Shown here one piece after another: positions 34,831 through 46,500 of a stretch of DNA of 64,000 bases. Source of the DNA: Coptis chinensis (taxonomy: Eukaryota > Streptophyta > Magnoliopsida > Ranunculales > Ranunculaceae); the NCBI GenBank assembly GCA_015680905.1, contig CM027383.1:37384501-37448500 (forward strand). Reading direction: 5' to 3'. The stretch's first letter is position 1. Every line of letters starts with the position of its first letter. Below the pieces are notes generated by a model. It was not told where the DNA came from and made no database searches. It saw only the letters and a list, made by a program, of their open reading frames with translations. The translations under genes and the position numbers were made by a program.

Positions 34831-36329
34831 TATTTGGAGCTTGGCGATGGATAATAGATGTTGTTTGTCCAAACTAGAAATGCTCGCTTTGGAACATGAG
34901 TACTTCTCTTTATGTTGCATGCATCCTTCAAGAATTTGGCAAATGATGGCAACTGCTTGATCGCTTTAAGAAAGGGGATATTGCTGTTATCTTTCTCAAA
35001 TGCCTCCTTCATCTCTAAAAATTGCTTGTCCTTTTTGCTTTGAGCAAAAACATAGGAAAAGGTGCCTTTGGTACAAACACATCAGCATGTGTCCGCTCTT
35101 CTCTCTCTTTGGCATTCTTGCATATCTTATCTTGGTCATCTTGACAAATGGGAGTGGAAAGGATTTCCCCCATTTCCTTTTGAACTTCATTTGAAATCTT
35201 GACCGATTGCTCTGTAGCAATGTCATCATGAGAAGGTAAGTCAACCTTGTTGTCTATTTTCAATCCTAATCTGAGAGTAGTAACTGAGCTGACATGATCA
35301 TGGAAGTGATCAGTACTAGAAGTTGTCCCAATGTGGCATACATCTTCACTCTTCAATATTGGTTCCAATAAGCTAGGTTGAGTGGCTTGTGTCTTTACAG
35401 ACAAAGCAGTGGTGAGTTGGTCAACCTTAGCCTCTAGAGACTCCATTCTAGAACATTGACTTGCCTGAAATTGCTAGAGATTGAGCTGAGACTGTGCAAG
35501 AAGCTCTAGAACACTTTCAAAATTCTGATTTTTCTGTGATAGCAAAGTAATTGCATTCTCCAGGTTGGCAGGTGCGGCATAATTTCTCCTAGAATCAGGC
35601 ACTAACTCTCCACTTGTATTGGAATTCTGTTGAGCGTATAATTGTTGTTGAGAGACCAACTGTGAAGCTTGACTTGTCTGTGGAATATAACTTTGATCTT
35701 GAGAACCGGGGGTCAAGTGTTTTGTCTCCAATAATTGCCTTGAAAGTTATTACCACCTTGGTTGGGCCTCTAAAATGAGTTCACATTGTACTCTCCAACT
35801 GATACATGTTGACAGTAACCAGGACATTCTAAAGTTGCATAGGAAGTGTCTGAACAAACTTCACAATATCGGCTAGCTTGCATGACTGGGAGAGATTTAG
35901 CTTGAGACTTGTTGATCTTGGAGGGATTCATAGAGAACTGATTGAATTTCTTACTCAAAGTTTCAATCTTTGGTGGCGGTGGCCAATGTAGACTTCAGTT
36001 CTTGATCGATTTGTTCATGTGCTTGGTAACCAAATTGCTTTGGCTCCCCCTCCATGCTAGCGACATCCTCGTTGCTAGTAGTCCACTATTGTGTTTCTTC
36101 AGCTAAATTCTCAAGAAAGTTGTAAGCTTCCTCTCCATCCATTGATGTAAACTTGCCTTTGTGCATTGACGGTATCATCTGCTTGTTCATCATCGAGAGT
36201 CCTCCATAGAAAAAATGAGCCAGTGTGCTCTTGTCGTATCCATGATGTGGACATGAGACTAGCAGATTATTGAATTTCTCCCAGCTTTGATGATATTCTT
36301 CAGTCACTTTTCCTTTGAAATTGCTGATA
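34831..36329 (-). pseudogene. Gag C-terminal part, family B
   Basis: Minus-strand frames continue gag after the solo LTR: EEYHQSWEKFNNLLVSCPHHGYDKSTLAHFFYGGL (36307 onward) is the core of the Retrotrans_gag family. A zinc knuckle follows near 35850 in the form C-x2-C-x4-Y-x4-C, with Tyr in place of the usual His. Then come a Gln-rich stretch (35731-35474), a charged segment (35446-35015) and a basic FLKAIKQLPSFAKFLKDAC block leading into the protease. Several frameshifts split it. Confidence 0.75.
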
Positions 36330-36334
36330 GCTTG
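36330..36334 (+). other. Target-site duplication GCTTG (left of solo LTR)
   Basis: Identical to 37840-37844 on the other side of the LTR. Confidence 0.9.
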
Positions 36335-37839
36335 TGATAAACGTAAAAATAATAGTTTTACCTACAAAATAAAGCGATTAAACTTACAAACGCAAGTAAA
36401 ACTAAAACTATTTACGTGTCTATATTTATCAAAGTTTCTACTCTCAAATCTATCGAAATAGAGTGGAGTAACAAGTTCATTCCACTTCTAGTTCTCTAGC
36501 ATGTGATGTTTTCTAGTTAACTAATCGGTTTTAAGTCTAATGAGAGCTTTACGAGGGGGAATTATACTACGATGCAATATGAAATTGATTATTTGAATTT
36601 AAAATATGAATGCTATGGAAATATGATTGTTTTTGAATCTAGATAAAGGATTAGAGGGGAATTGAATCCACCTCGGATCCAACTTGATAACCTAGCATAG
36701 GTTCTTGTATCTCGATTCTTACGTTCTTACGGCAAGAATTTCGAGTTCTAATCCCTAGTGTTCATGGCATTTCTACCAAATACTAACTAGCATGTGAGGT
36801 CGTCCACCCATTCTCATGGCGAATCACGACCTTCTAGAGTGGAATAGATTCTACAATGCTTCTACACTATACCACTAAGTTTTCATCAAAGCTTCATCAA
36901 CCCCTCTAATGGAGGTTTTAGCCTCGAATCATCAACCCATCATTTCCCATTGAATTATAACTACACATCATATCAAAATTCTAACTTTACTAATCTAAAT
37001 TAAACAATAATTGAAATCTAATTAATTAACTAAGAATGAAATAAGAACAAGAATTTAAACTAGATCTATAAATGCAAATGACAAAAATCAAAATTGAATA
37101 ATAATAACTATTTTATTTATCTAATTAAATGACGAACAATCATTCAAGGAATTAAATAAAAACAAGATATGAAACTAATTAAATTAAACTAATTAAATCT
37201 AAGGAAAACTAGATCTAGAATTAATTAATGGAGGCTACTAATCTAATCTTTAATCTAGGTCTAACTATCTACCATTAACAAAGAGTGAAGCTTTGGTTTT
37301 ATACATTCAGATCCAAAATCGTGCATGGGCTTGGAGCCATATTTTGGGCGAGAGAATCGGGCCCAAAACCCAATTCTTTCGATCAAAAAAAAGGCCTCTT
37401 CATTGTAGTTGGCTTCAACAGACTTTTCGTCCACTTTTGCTCCTCTGATTGGGTCAAGGCTTGGACCATTGGAAAGCTCTTTCCGAGCGGTCGTTTTGAC
37501 ATAAGGTAGGCCCCATTCCGAGGTCCGAGTCCAAAGATACGGCGCCCGGAAGTTCTGGCGACTTGTGTGTTTGTTTTTAACGCGTCGACTTTTCATCTTT
37601 TGACCGGGCTTTAGAAAGGCTTTATCTTCTTGAATCTTGACCTTTAATCACGGAACTCCTTAGTAACCGACCTTTGCCCCTTTATCTCGCTAAAGTGGTA
37701 CATTTCTGCACATAATGGACTTTGAAGCCTGAAATGCATAAAAACACATAATCAGTGTTAACTCTTAATTATTACTCACATAATTGGTCTAATAGTATGA
37801 CTGTTACAGGGTTAAAACTACAGTTTTGGGCTCTTATCA
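36335..37839 (-). repeat. Family A solo LTR (1505 bp) inserted in gag
   Basis: Begins TGATAAACG and ends GGGCTCTTATCA on the plus strand. It is flanked by the perfect 5-bp duplication GCTTG, with no internal retroelement sequence. The gag reading frame of the host element resumes across it once one copy of the duplication is set aside. Solo LTRs arise by recombination between the two LTRs of a full element. Confidence 0.93.
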
Positions 37840-38212
37840 GCTTGTTGCATGGCATTTGTCTTCTGGGGTGGGTAGAACTTGTTCATAAACTTTGTTCTCA
37901 ACTTCTCCCAGTTATCTATTGAATTGATCAGCTGTGTAGTTAACCATTCAGAGGCTTTACCTTCGAGTGAGAGTGGAAAAAGAATCAACTTGATACTCTC
38001 ATCTTTGATATTCTGGTTCTTGAAAGTTCTGAGAACTGATAGAAATTTGTTCATGTGAACATATGGTTGAACATTGTCTGAACCATTGAACTTTGGAAGC
38101 ATAGAGATTACTGATGCTCTAAGCTCAAACTGGTTAGATTCTATCTCTGGAAAAACAATACTGCTAGATGGGTCTCCAATGATTGGTGAATAGAAATCGA
38201 CTCTTCTTCTTC
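37840..38212 (-). pseudogene. Gag N-terminal part, family B
   Basis: The minus-strand frame reads MLPKFNGSDNVQPYVHMNKFLSVLRTF, then LFPLSLEGKASEWL and NWEKLRTKFMNKFYPPQK, the N-terminal half of the Retrotrans_gag domain with its W-L and F-x-x-x-F-YPP landmarks. The frame also runs on into the LTR fragment upstream, giving a fused N-terminus of about 55 residues that is not original. The other half of gag lies beyond the solo LTR at 36335-37839. Confidence 0.8.
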
Positions 38213-38543
38213 TCGTTCTTCGTGTTCTTCCTTTTTTGCGGGCTTTGGTTAAAGCAACGAATCCTTTAGCCTTGGGCTTCCAAATAGGCTTTAAAATAGG
38301 TCTAAGTCGCATCTTTAATAGCTCCAATTCCTTGGCCTTCTCTATGATTTTCCACGGGCCTCCCATGTGATCCTTAATGCTCCGAATTGCTCCGTTTTAC
38401 TCCTTTTTCTCTAATATTCTACAAAACTCTCTTTTTTCACCTGTAGAATCTTAAAACATAACTTACAAACACTATTAGTCTACTAAGATGGCTAAACAAG
38501 AGGCATAATCGAGGGTTAAATATCACTTTTTGAGCACTTATCA
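38213..38543 (-). repeat. Family B 5' LTR, truncated and fused to gag
   Basis: About 308 bp (38236-38543) match the family B LTR, ending with gagcacttatca. Left of it, 38213-38235 matches the LTR segment near 17820-17860 in inverted orientation (an AGAA/CGAAGAA-rich stretch). No primer-binding site or leader is left between LTR and gag, so a deletion removed them. Confidence 0.7.
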
Positions 38544-38548
38544 GTTAG
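38544..38548 (+). other. Probable target-site duplication GTTAG (right)
   Basis: Same 5 bases as 31211-31215 on the far side of the family B element. Confidence 0.6.
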
Positions 38549-39660
38549 TTGATGTTAGTTGATTATATTGAATTGAGGATATGAACAGTAACAATGGAGT
38601 TGATTTCGATTGTCGTCGATGAATTTTAAATCATGTATAGTGTAGTAGTGTTTGGTATTACGCTTAGAAACTATAGTATTCTTGTTAGTTTAGAGTATGA
38701 CGACTAAATGATTAATATAAGTTACCAATATTTATTTCAGTGGTTTGGAATGGAAGAGAACTAGTGGTTGCGAGTTAACTGAGGCTTGGGTTTCAGTTGC
38801 GAGTAGAAGGTAGGTGGATATTACTTCTCTTAGTCATTTATGAAAAATATATATTGTATGATATTTTGATGTGATGCGTGTGATAGCTTGGTTGTGTTGT
38901 AGAATGATTGGCTATGTATGGTATTGGTTTTAGAGATCGAAGTTAGTTGATGGTGTAGTTTGCTATATTATTGAGTTATGATTACAAGATTGAAGAATGT
39001 ATATGTTTGTAGTGTAGTCAGTACTTTATCTTTTGGAAGGTGTTGTGTATATGTTTTGATGGGGTTGTATATATTTGGTTCGCGTTGTATATAGATATGT
39101 TTTGGTTTTCAAACTATGTAAAGTTATATATAACTTGGAAGGGTTGATATATGAATATTAGGTTATTTTGATTTTCAGGTTATGACAGGTTTTAGGTATA
39201 TGAAATGTTGAAAATACAAAGGAAACTCTGGCAGATTTTTTGTAGAAAAAAAAAATATGATGATTTATCGTTGATTTTAAATTATTAATATTGAACGTAG
39301 TCTTATTAACGTTTCGAAATATTTATTTGACTTGGGGCGTTACAATTGAGGGGCAAATAATTGCTCTTTCTGCTTTGTCCTATAGGCAACTGAAGAAGGG
39401 TAGGAAAGCTAAAGTCAATTTACATTTCTGGAATAAAAAGTTAGGATGAGAAAGGTTTGAATTTGGAAAGTGAAGTTGATGAGCAGTTTGGTTTATATTC
39501 CTTTCACTCAAGCTATATGCATTAGCATTGAAGGACCTTGAGATGAAGGTGAGTTTATTTTACTCATTATCTTATGATTTTCTTTTAGTAATGCTTATAG
39601 CTTTGAATGGTATTGATGTCATTACAATTGATTGTCAAGAACCCGGGTTTGATATATATT
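38549..39660. other. AT-rich sequence within outer CACTA, no gene recognised
   Basis: Long TGTAT/GTTGTAT-rich stretch (38820-39180). A short coding-like piece near 39350-39550 (LKKGRKAKVNLHFWNKK) has no family I can name. Confidence 0.4.
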
Positions 39661-40150
39661 AACTGAAAAAGTGTTAAGATCGAACAGTGAGAACCTTTGC
39701 GCTAGACTGACTACTTATGTGTCTTTGCCATTTACACAAGATATAAGAATAGATGAACTCTTACTTCACTAAAACATAGTCAAGCGTGTGTTACTTCACT
39801 AAAACACATAGTTGATCGTGTGTTATTATGATTAAACCTGAAAATTGATGCCTCATACCCATATTAAAATCAAAGTATCTTGGCTGATTATACACAACAT
39901 CTATATTAATGTCTAGATGGTGTGCACATGTGTACAGATTCTCATAATATGGGTTAATTTATTAAAGTAAATAAGTTTTTGGCCTATTAGTATTATATAT
40001 ATCCCAATTCATTATCACTTATCGACACCTTAAATGTATGTTTACTTCATAGGTGATAACTGAGACTCTAAGGATGGGGAACTACAGGGTTAATGTGCAA
40101 GGCCATGAAGATGTGGAGATAAGGGGTGGACTGTTTTTATATATTTTAAG
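39661..40150 (+). pseudogene. Captured cytochrome P450 fragment, CYP90C/D-like
   Basis: Two exon-like pieces. The first (39661-39740) ends YVSLPFTQ. The second (from 40053, after TTCATAG) begins VITETLRMGN and continues to DVEIRG. In CYP90C/CYP90D brassinosteroid C-23 hydroxylases, SLPFTQ-x-VITETLRMGN is the K-helix region containing the E-x-x-R pair, with an intron exactly between the two pieces, followed by K-A-x-x-DVEI-x-G. The donor site after the first piece is lost (GATATA) and the segment between GN and DVEI is degenerate. The haem-binding Cys loop and everything N-terminal are missing. It lies about 1 kb inside the CACTA terminus. Confidence 0.7.
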
Positions 40151-40769
40151 TTCAGGTTTGAAAAATCTTTGTTTCTTTTTCTCGTGTAACTTATGGTTCC
40201 TTGTGCTTACCAATACTTCCATGCATTCACCAGTGTAAATCAATTGTGAAAACGTTATGACATTGCCTTTAACACCGGTTTTTGTTGCGTCTTCAAACCT
40301 AGAAGTTCTATGTTTAGTATGTTTTGACTATCTTTAGTGTAAAATATGTCAGAACTAAACTATCTCTCGTTATAATTTAAGTAGATCAGTCTATCTAAAC
40401 TTTGTTAAATGAAACAAGCAAAACATGTGGCATTGGTTTGTCTTGTCTTGAAGAATGGAGGTGGTCTTTATTGCAACAACTTGGGCACTTTCTAACAAGA
40501 CTTTCTTTCTAGGTAGCTAGTTGTAAACACAATGTAATGTAACATAGTAGTTTCGATTGGGAAATTTAAGTACTTAGTCTTGCAAGTGATCGACTTCATA
40601 ATTTTGAAAGGGATGGAATAAATATTATATCTTCTTGAATGGGATTAATGGTGTACTTTTGTATTCTATAGAGTGGATTGTGTTTTGAATGAGTTCTTTT
40701 ATAGGGTGCAAAACTGTAAGGTGTATGTATAGCAAACAATTATTATTATTATTTTTTAATTTCTAAAAT
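40151..40769. other. AT-rich sequence, nothing recognised
   Basis: No gene signature between the P450 fragment and the CACTA subterminal repeats. Confidence 0.5.
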
Positions 40770-41167
40770 ATATTTAGTGATCCCAAAACGACGTCACAAA
40801 ATTTGTGACGTTGAATATTTTCTGACGTTACTTTGGCGTCACTATTATTTGTAACGCCAAAATGATGTCACAAATAATAGTGATGCCAAAATGCCGTCAC
40901 AAATATTTGTCACGCCAAAACGCTGTCACTAATTAATGACGCCAAAATGACGTCACGAATAATAGTGGCGTCAAAATGCCATCACAAATATTTGTCACGC
41001 CAAAACGCCGTCACTAATTAGTGACGCCAAAATGACATCACAAATAATAGTGACGCTAAAATGTCGTCACAAAACAAAATGACGCTAAACTGTGACGGTA
41101 AAATGGTGTCACTAAAATTATTTGTGACGCCATTTTGGCATCACAAAAAGGCTGTTTTGGTGTAGTG
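40770..41167 (-). repeat. CACTA terminus with subterminal repeat array
   Basis: From about 40785 to 41150 there are at least twelve units of roughly 22-30 bp built on 'gtgacgccaaaatg' and 'gtcacaaata(a)tagtgacg', in both orientations, each with TGACG/CGTCA cores. The end reads ...GGTGTAGTG, i.e. CACTACACCAAAACAGCC from outside in on the minus strand. The motif differs from that of the nested CACTA, so it is a separate family. Confidence 0.8.
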
Positions 41168-41179
41168 AGGGAAACATTC

Positions 41180-41716
41180 TCAGAAAAACTATCTCTGCCT
41201 TTAAAAAAGTTAAACCATCTTTGAGACATAAAAGCTCCACTCTCTGAGCCCGAGCCAAGAAGAAAACCAGAGTCTTTTGCTCCAAGGGCATTCAAAGAAC
41301 AAATGATCCAAATCTTCCGGTCGATCATTGCAAAAAATGCAAAAATTCTCCACATTGATGTGATGTTCCACCAAAGCACTACCAGTGGGCAGTAGTTTTT
41401 TGGCAAGTTTCCATAAGAAAAGTTTCACTCTTGCTGAAATTTTGAGTTTCCATATTCCCAGCAGATCCTTATTTTGTGGATTAGTTGAGCATTGACCTTG
41501 TGACCTGTTAAGAGAACAAATAAAATCATAGACAGACTTTACTAAAAAATTCTCATTTGAAGCGGGATTCCACAACAGTTTATCATAAGAAGATGGCCGA
41601 GCTTGCACACTCTTGATAGAATCAAGAACTATAGCTTGGCACAAGTTATTATTGTTCAAATGGGTTCCCTTTGGCAAGTGCAAGTTGAAGCTTGCAATAA
41701 TTGCAAGTGACGTCAA
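41180..41716 (-). pseudogene. LINE reverse transcriptase C-terminal zinc-binding domain fragment
   Basis: The minus-strand frame (168 codons) reads DKLLWNPASNENFLVKSVYDFI, then GIWKLKISARVKLFLWKLAKKLLPT and CIFCNDRPEDLDHLFFECPWSKRLW. The W-x-x-x-W-K-L-K-x-x-x-K-x-x-L-F-L-W-K and C-x2-C-x7-(E)-D-x-x-H-L-F-F-x-C patterns are the zf-RVT domain found at the C-terminus of plant L1-type LINE ORF2 and of orphan RT-like sequences. The upstream RT core is absent. The CACTA terminus at 41167 abuts it, so the transposon may have inserted into this LINE copy. Confidence 0.8.
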
Positions 41717-42722
41717 AAAAATATATGGGGAACTTCAATACGTATCTCAATTTGGTGTGGAGGATCTGCGTGATAAACCCGACCAAACCAAGGGGAGACC
41801 TATGCCTTGAATGAAGGAGGACAAATAGTGTGGGTATATACATTGGTTGCATTGAAGTACTGGTATATAGTTCTTACTAGACCAGGTACATGGAAACTGG
41901 AAGGAAGCCTTTAGTCATCATAATGCACTAAATTTAAGCTATTTTTTTTTCAGCTATAGCTAATTGCCTAATACCTAGTATCTAAAAATGTTGTGTCTGT
42001 AGATATGACACTGAGTAGATAGCCCAAAACAAAAGTTTGGAACAAAAAAAAAACTACAAATAAGATAAAACTGATTACAAAAGCAGAGCGGATTAACTCC
42101 TCCACATAATCCACACTTGCACCTCTGACAAAGTCGCCACTACCCATACAAGCTTAACTCCTCCTTTCTCAAACACCCTAGAAGCATCGGAAAAGATAAA
42201 TGAGACTGACATATAGAAAAAATTAGATTCTAGTGGCACCACGTAATGAAAAACCATTATAGGCATAAGTACTGTCTGAGTAGGCAGAAAAATGAAGAAC
42301 CAGTCATCGGGGTTCGTTCTGTTATCCAACAAAAACGCATATTGAAAACCAGATCATCCACCAGTCTAAACACTCAAGCGAAGCATTTTCCCGGCCTACC
42401 GTAGATTCTTCCTCGTTATGCAATTCTTTCAATCTCTGCAAACCAAAAACTAATAGTACATTACTGAGCTTAGAAGTCTGTGGTTGTTACGAATACGAGT
42501 GGTGATAAATGGTTTACTTTTTCGAAATCTGCTTACCTTTAAACCGTTGTTCTCGTTTTCAATTCTTGCCAGAGAAGCAACGTGTGATACATAAGCCCGC
42601 AAATGGCCCAAACTTTAGCCCGGTGGGCTTTGAAATGGGCTTCGTATTTAAGTTACTGAGGCAGTATCGCGTGGCAGGAGTAGAAAACGAGAAGGACACG
42701 CAGACGACAAGATGAGGAATCT
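41717..42722. other. Intergenic sequence, no feature supported
   Basis: Several short ORFs on both strands without family signatures. It may include the 5' continuation of the LINE fragment up to about 41850. Confidence 0.4.
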
Positions 42723-43313
42723 GGTAATGGTTAGTTTGCTTCCCGCCCAATAGAGGCATGACACGTGTCCAAGCTAACTAAACAAAAAGTGTTTAAAAAC
42801 AAATGCAAATTCCGTCCCTAAAAACCCCAAAGTTTCCTATTTTAATTACCCGTGTAAAACATACACGTGGCAGAGTCGATGACCCAAAACAAGGAACCGG
42901 TCTAAGTGGTTTTCAATTACCGTCTGTACAAGAAACCAATTAGCTTTGAAATGTAGGCAGGCATGAAAGAAGAAAACATTGTTGTTGTTGGAGATTGTTG
43001 TCTTTTGTTTAAATTTTCTTTAAAAGAATGATAATGAAGGGAGAAGACTATCTAGAAGAGAAGAAAACGTGGTGGTAAGCTTTTCTTTTGGTTTCTATCA
43101 CATGACAGGTTGGCTAGATGAAGCTGCAAGTGGGAGTTTTATAAAAGTTTTCCTACAGTGTTTTATTTTGTACGGGATAGGGGAAGGAGAAGGAGAGGGC
43201 ATAATAGGAAGAAAACAAACTCAGAACGGTTCCAATTTTTTAAACACTTTTTGTTTAGTTAGCTTGGACACGTGTCATGCCTCTATTGGGCGGGAAGCAA
43301 ACTAACCATTACC
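42723..43313. repeat. Foldback element with identical 77-bp inverted arms
   Basis: 42723-42799 and 43237-43313 are exact inverted repeats (GGTAATGGTTAGTTTGC at the outer edge; the arms contain a CACGTGTC G-box-like core). The 437-bp loop has a second CACGTGG motif. It ends 218 bp downstream of the host gene stop codon. The terminal bases are not those of CACTA elements, and no target duplication of 2 to 10 bp is visible, so the superfamily is unknown (a Mutator-like element with long terminal inverted repeats is one option). Confidence 0.85.
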
Positions 43314-43531
43314 GAAATTGCAGCAAAAATGGACTCGTAATCTCCCCATGTTTTTTTTTTTGAGTTAGGCAATGGATATAATTTTATAATTTTTTTACTT
43401 GACGAGATGATATAATTCACATCAGAATTTACATGACTGTACATGGGGTACATATGAATTAACAAAAGGTTGACTCTACAGTTTTTTTTTGTACTTTTGA
43501 TTTCTGATACACATTACAATAGGGGGCATGA

Positions 43532-46500
43532 CTAATCAGGAAGAAATGGTAACCGAGCAACACTAGTACCTCCGCCTCCAATGGTTGAAGAGTCAGAGTC
43601 CAAGCTCAGTTCTCTTCGTCTTTGAGAACCTGATCCAGAAGTTTTAACTGAAGAAATCTTCTTGCTTAATCTTAGAGGAAGAATCTGTAACCTGGGATTC
43701 AACTCAGTACCAGACTTCTCTGTAGCCAATTGATAACTCTCCACAAGTTCAATTTGTCGAGCAATTATTTCAGAACGTCTTGGAAGAAGTTCAACTGGTT
43801 CTCCACCGGGAATTACAATGTACTCAATCGCAAGTCGAACCTCCTAAAGGAAAGCCAAATGTTTTGGAATGAGTTTTAATAGTTCCATATGAAATTTAAA
43901 GCTAAGCAGGATATAGTCTCATAAATTCAGACAAATTGTAAAACTGCTGTGACAGTAAATTGCAAATACGTGTGCATCATAAATGGTATCCGTCATGTCA
44001 TATAATACCGAGTCGGACTTCAAGTCTGTTATGGCAATCTGCTGCCAGTATCCACCAGCATATGGAATTTCTTCGCATAGATTGCTATATTCAAGTAGGT
44101 CCGCTTGAGCAAATAGCATAACCATTTTGAGGCACACATAATGAATATTCAAATAATGCCCCTTAGAATCATGCAATCTCTGGTACCCAAAAATTTGCTT
44201 GAACAGCACTATATGGCATAGAAAAGTATATATGTACCAACTAGGAGTAGCTGAATTTTATGTCCACAATTAACAATATGGAACGAAAAGGAAAAATTGG
44301 AAAACCATACGGATTAAGTACCTCTAAAGCGTCAATTTCTTCCAATGAGGGCTTACTCTGTGGAGCATCATCTCCAATTTCAATGTCCGTCGCAGAGTGA
44401 CCGAGTGATCGGCTCGAATGAGAACCAAATGATTCCATTCCAAGAATCATGCGAACTGCCTTGACCATGTGAGCCATGGTGTTTGACTGCAGTTTAAAGA
44501 ACAAAATGGTTCAGTAAATTCTAGCTAAAGTGTGCACAATTATAGTCAATGAAAAATACAAAAAATACCTTGATCACAAATATTGGCAATTGATGAAATT
44601 TGGCTGCACTGCGAATCCAGCGGTTTTGCTTCAGCTCAGAACTTGATGCTAGAATTGCATTAGCTGTTCCGATGTCATCAGTGACATCTATATCATCCTC
44701 CAGACCCATTACTTCTGCTACTTGTAGTAGATCAGCTTCCAATATCTAACAGTAAACATAACCAATGGGATAGAAGTCATTTGAGTGAAAGCTAATGCAT
44801 GGGGAAATTTAAAAAAATTGTTAACTTTTATCACATAAAATAGATTGGTAGACACTCCACGCCAACAATTCCACTTCAAGTGCAATTGAGTGTTGACCAT
44901 CTTCTTCGTCTCCCCTTCAAATATGAATTAAAAGGTCAGGGAAAAAGAACAGCTCACCTTGTAAGTGTACACACAAACTGGTGAAGTTCTCCCCCTCTCA
45001 GGTTTAGGAGTACCCCATTCTTTTGCACGTCTAGCAGGATACTCCTTTGCATCTCCAATAGGCTCCACTCTAGTATCATATTCGTTATTGTCAATGATCA
45101 CAGACTCTTCTAGTATATGCTTTTTAGGAGGCAGAGTGGAGGTCACAGAATCCTTATCTTGGATATCCATGCGACGGACTTCGAATAGAGGGAACTTTCC
45201 TGTTGGGGGAAGTTTTAATAAAGATCAACAGGTAGACAAAAACTTTGATATTACGAGACAACGCAAATAAATATATTTCAAGGTTCAATTACCTGCCAGA
45301 ATAGCATCCACTGTTGCATCTAATCTGTGATGGACACGGCATTCAGTCTTAGATATCATCTCAATGGCACAGTTGAATGCAGGAGGCCCTTTTCTCTCAA
45401 GAATTGTTTTCTGCACTTTCCTTTTCCTCGCTTCATCATCACCAAGTGTTACACTCTGCCAGATATGATTGAAAGGAGCGGAAGATCAAATTAGGCTACG
45501 TATGTGATTGTCATAAAAATAACATCTCTTTTCTTGACAACGTAAGCACAATATCCATTTCAATAAATAAGTAATCTAATGGAAGGATCAGCAAAGTGTC
45601 CAAACAAATTTTCTATTTTCAACTGAGCATTCACATTAAAAGACATGGCTCTTTCAATAAAAAAATAAATAAATAACAAAAGACAAGCTCTGCAAAAATC
45701 TCAAGTTATGGTAATCTAAATACGATAGAGTTATAATTGGTTGGATCAGTTTTGTGCCTTAAATCCAATGGTAACTTCTAACAATAGGAAGCTGATGCAT
45801 GTAACAGTCCTACTGGTATACAAAGCCATTACAAGTAGTAGGTAACTTTCATGATACCACTCTTGCAATCGACTTTAGGCATAACATGCAAATAGAATAT
45901 ACATTGTCATTTTTATTCGTTCTGATAAGATCATCTCGATATAACTCAAAGCTTGACCAGAGAAAAAGCTAGGTTCAGTAGCCAGTGATGCCCCAACCTT
46001 AAGAGCAAACTTAGCCAGAAGCATCCGTGTTTTTTCGAACAACTAACCAATGCTATACATCAAAGCTCCACAATGGGCACAATCCAAGAAAAAATTAGCA
46101 TATCTCAATATTTTAAAATTATAAAATGAGGCAGATTTAACAATTATACAGAAGTAAGAGAGTAAAAAATTAAGGATATTGCTTAGCACCTCTATGCCAC
46201 CAACAAGAATCTGAAGGGAGGGATTCTTTATTATGTTTTCAATAGTCATTCCATGTGCTGTCCCAACCAGTTGAACGCCTCTTTGAGCTATAGTACTGGC
46301 TGCTAATGCTTCAAGTTCAGTACCTATTTCATCAATGATTATGGTTTCTGGCATGTGATTTTCAACTGCTTCAATCATAACCTGTACAAACATTATATTC
46401 CTTAGGGATTTTTTTTTTTTTGAAATATATGACTCTAAATTTTCGAGTACTTATAGTTTCGGCAATGCAAGACAAAAAAAATAAGTTCAAGGCTCACATT

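Larger units (their letters stand above)
31216..38543 (-). mobile_element. Family B Ty3/gypsy retrotransposon, internally deleted (minus strand)
   Basis: Order from right to left on the minus strand: truncated 5' LTR (38213-38543), gag (38212-34830, split by a solo LTR), aspartic protease (34830-34560), a short tail, then directly the 3' noncoding region (33480-31699) and a rearranged 3' LTR (31216-31698). Reverse transcriptase, RNase H and integrase are missing, so it is a large deletion derivative. The probable GTTAG duplication places its insertion inside the outer CACTA element. Confidence 0.75.
20818..41167 (+). mobile_element. Outer CACTA (En/Spm-like) transposon, 5' end missing
   Basis: It carries a TNP2-type transposase on the plus strand (20829 onward) and ends at 41167 with ...GTAGTG, so the minus strand begins CACTACACCAAAACAGCC preceded by a dense array of subterminal repeats. 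The probable target duplication GTTAG flanking the family B gypsy element (31211-31215 and 38544-38548) implies that 28749-31215 and 38544-41167 were once contiguous, which links the transposase half to the terminus. The 5' terminal repeat is not in the window; the left edge is the LTR at 20817. That the transposase and the terminus belong to a single element is inference. Confidence 0.6.

Noticed and set aside
38549-39660. Another captured gene near 39350-39550
   Set aside because: The short coding-like piece is too small and matches no family I can name.
41056-41406. 116-codon minus-strand ORF over the CACTA terminus
   Set aside because: Half of it is subterminal repeat array and the other half is an alternative frame of the LINE zinc-binding fragment.
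42723-43313. Assignment of the foldback to Mutator or hAT elements
   Set aside because: No 8- to 10-bp target duplication is visible next to the arms, so no superfamily can be supported.
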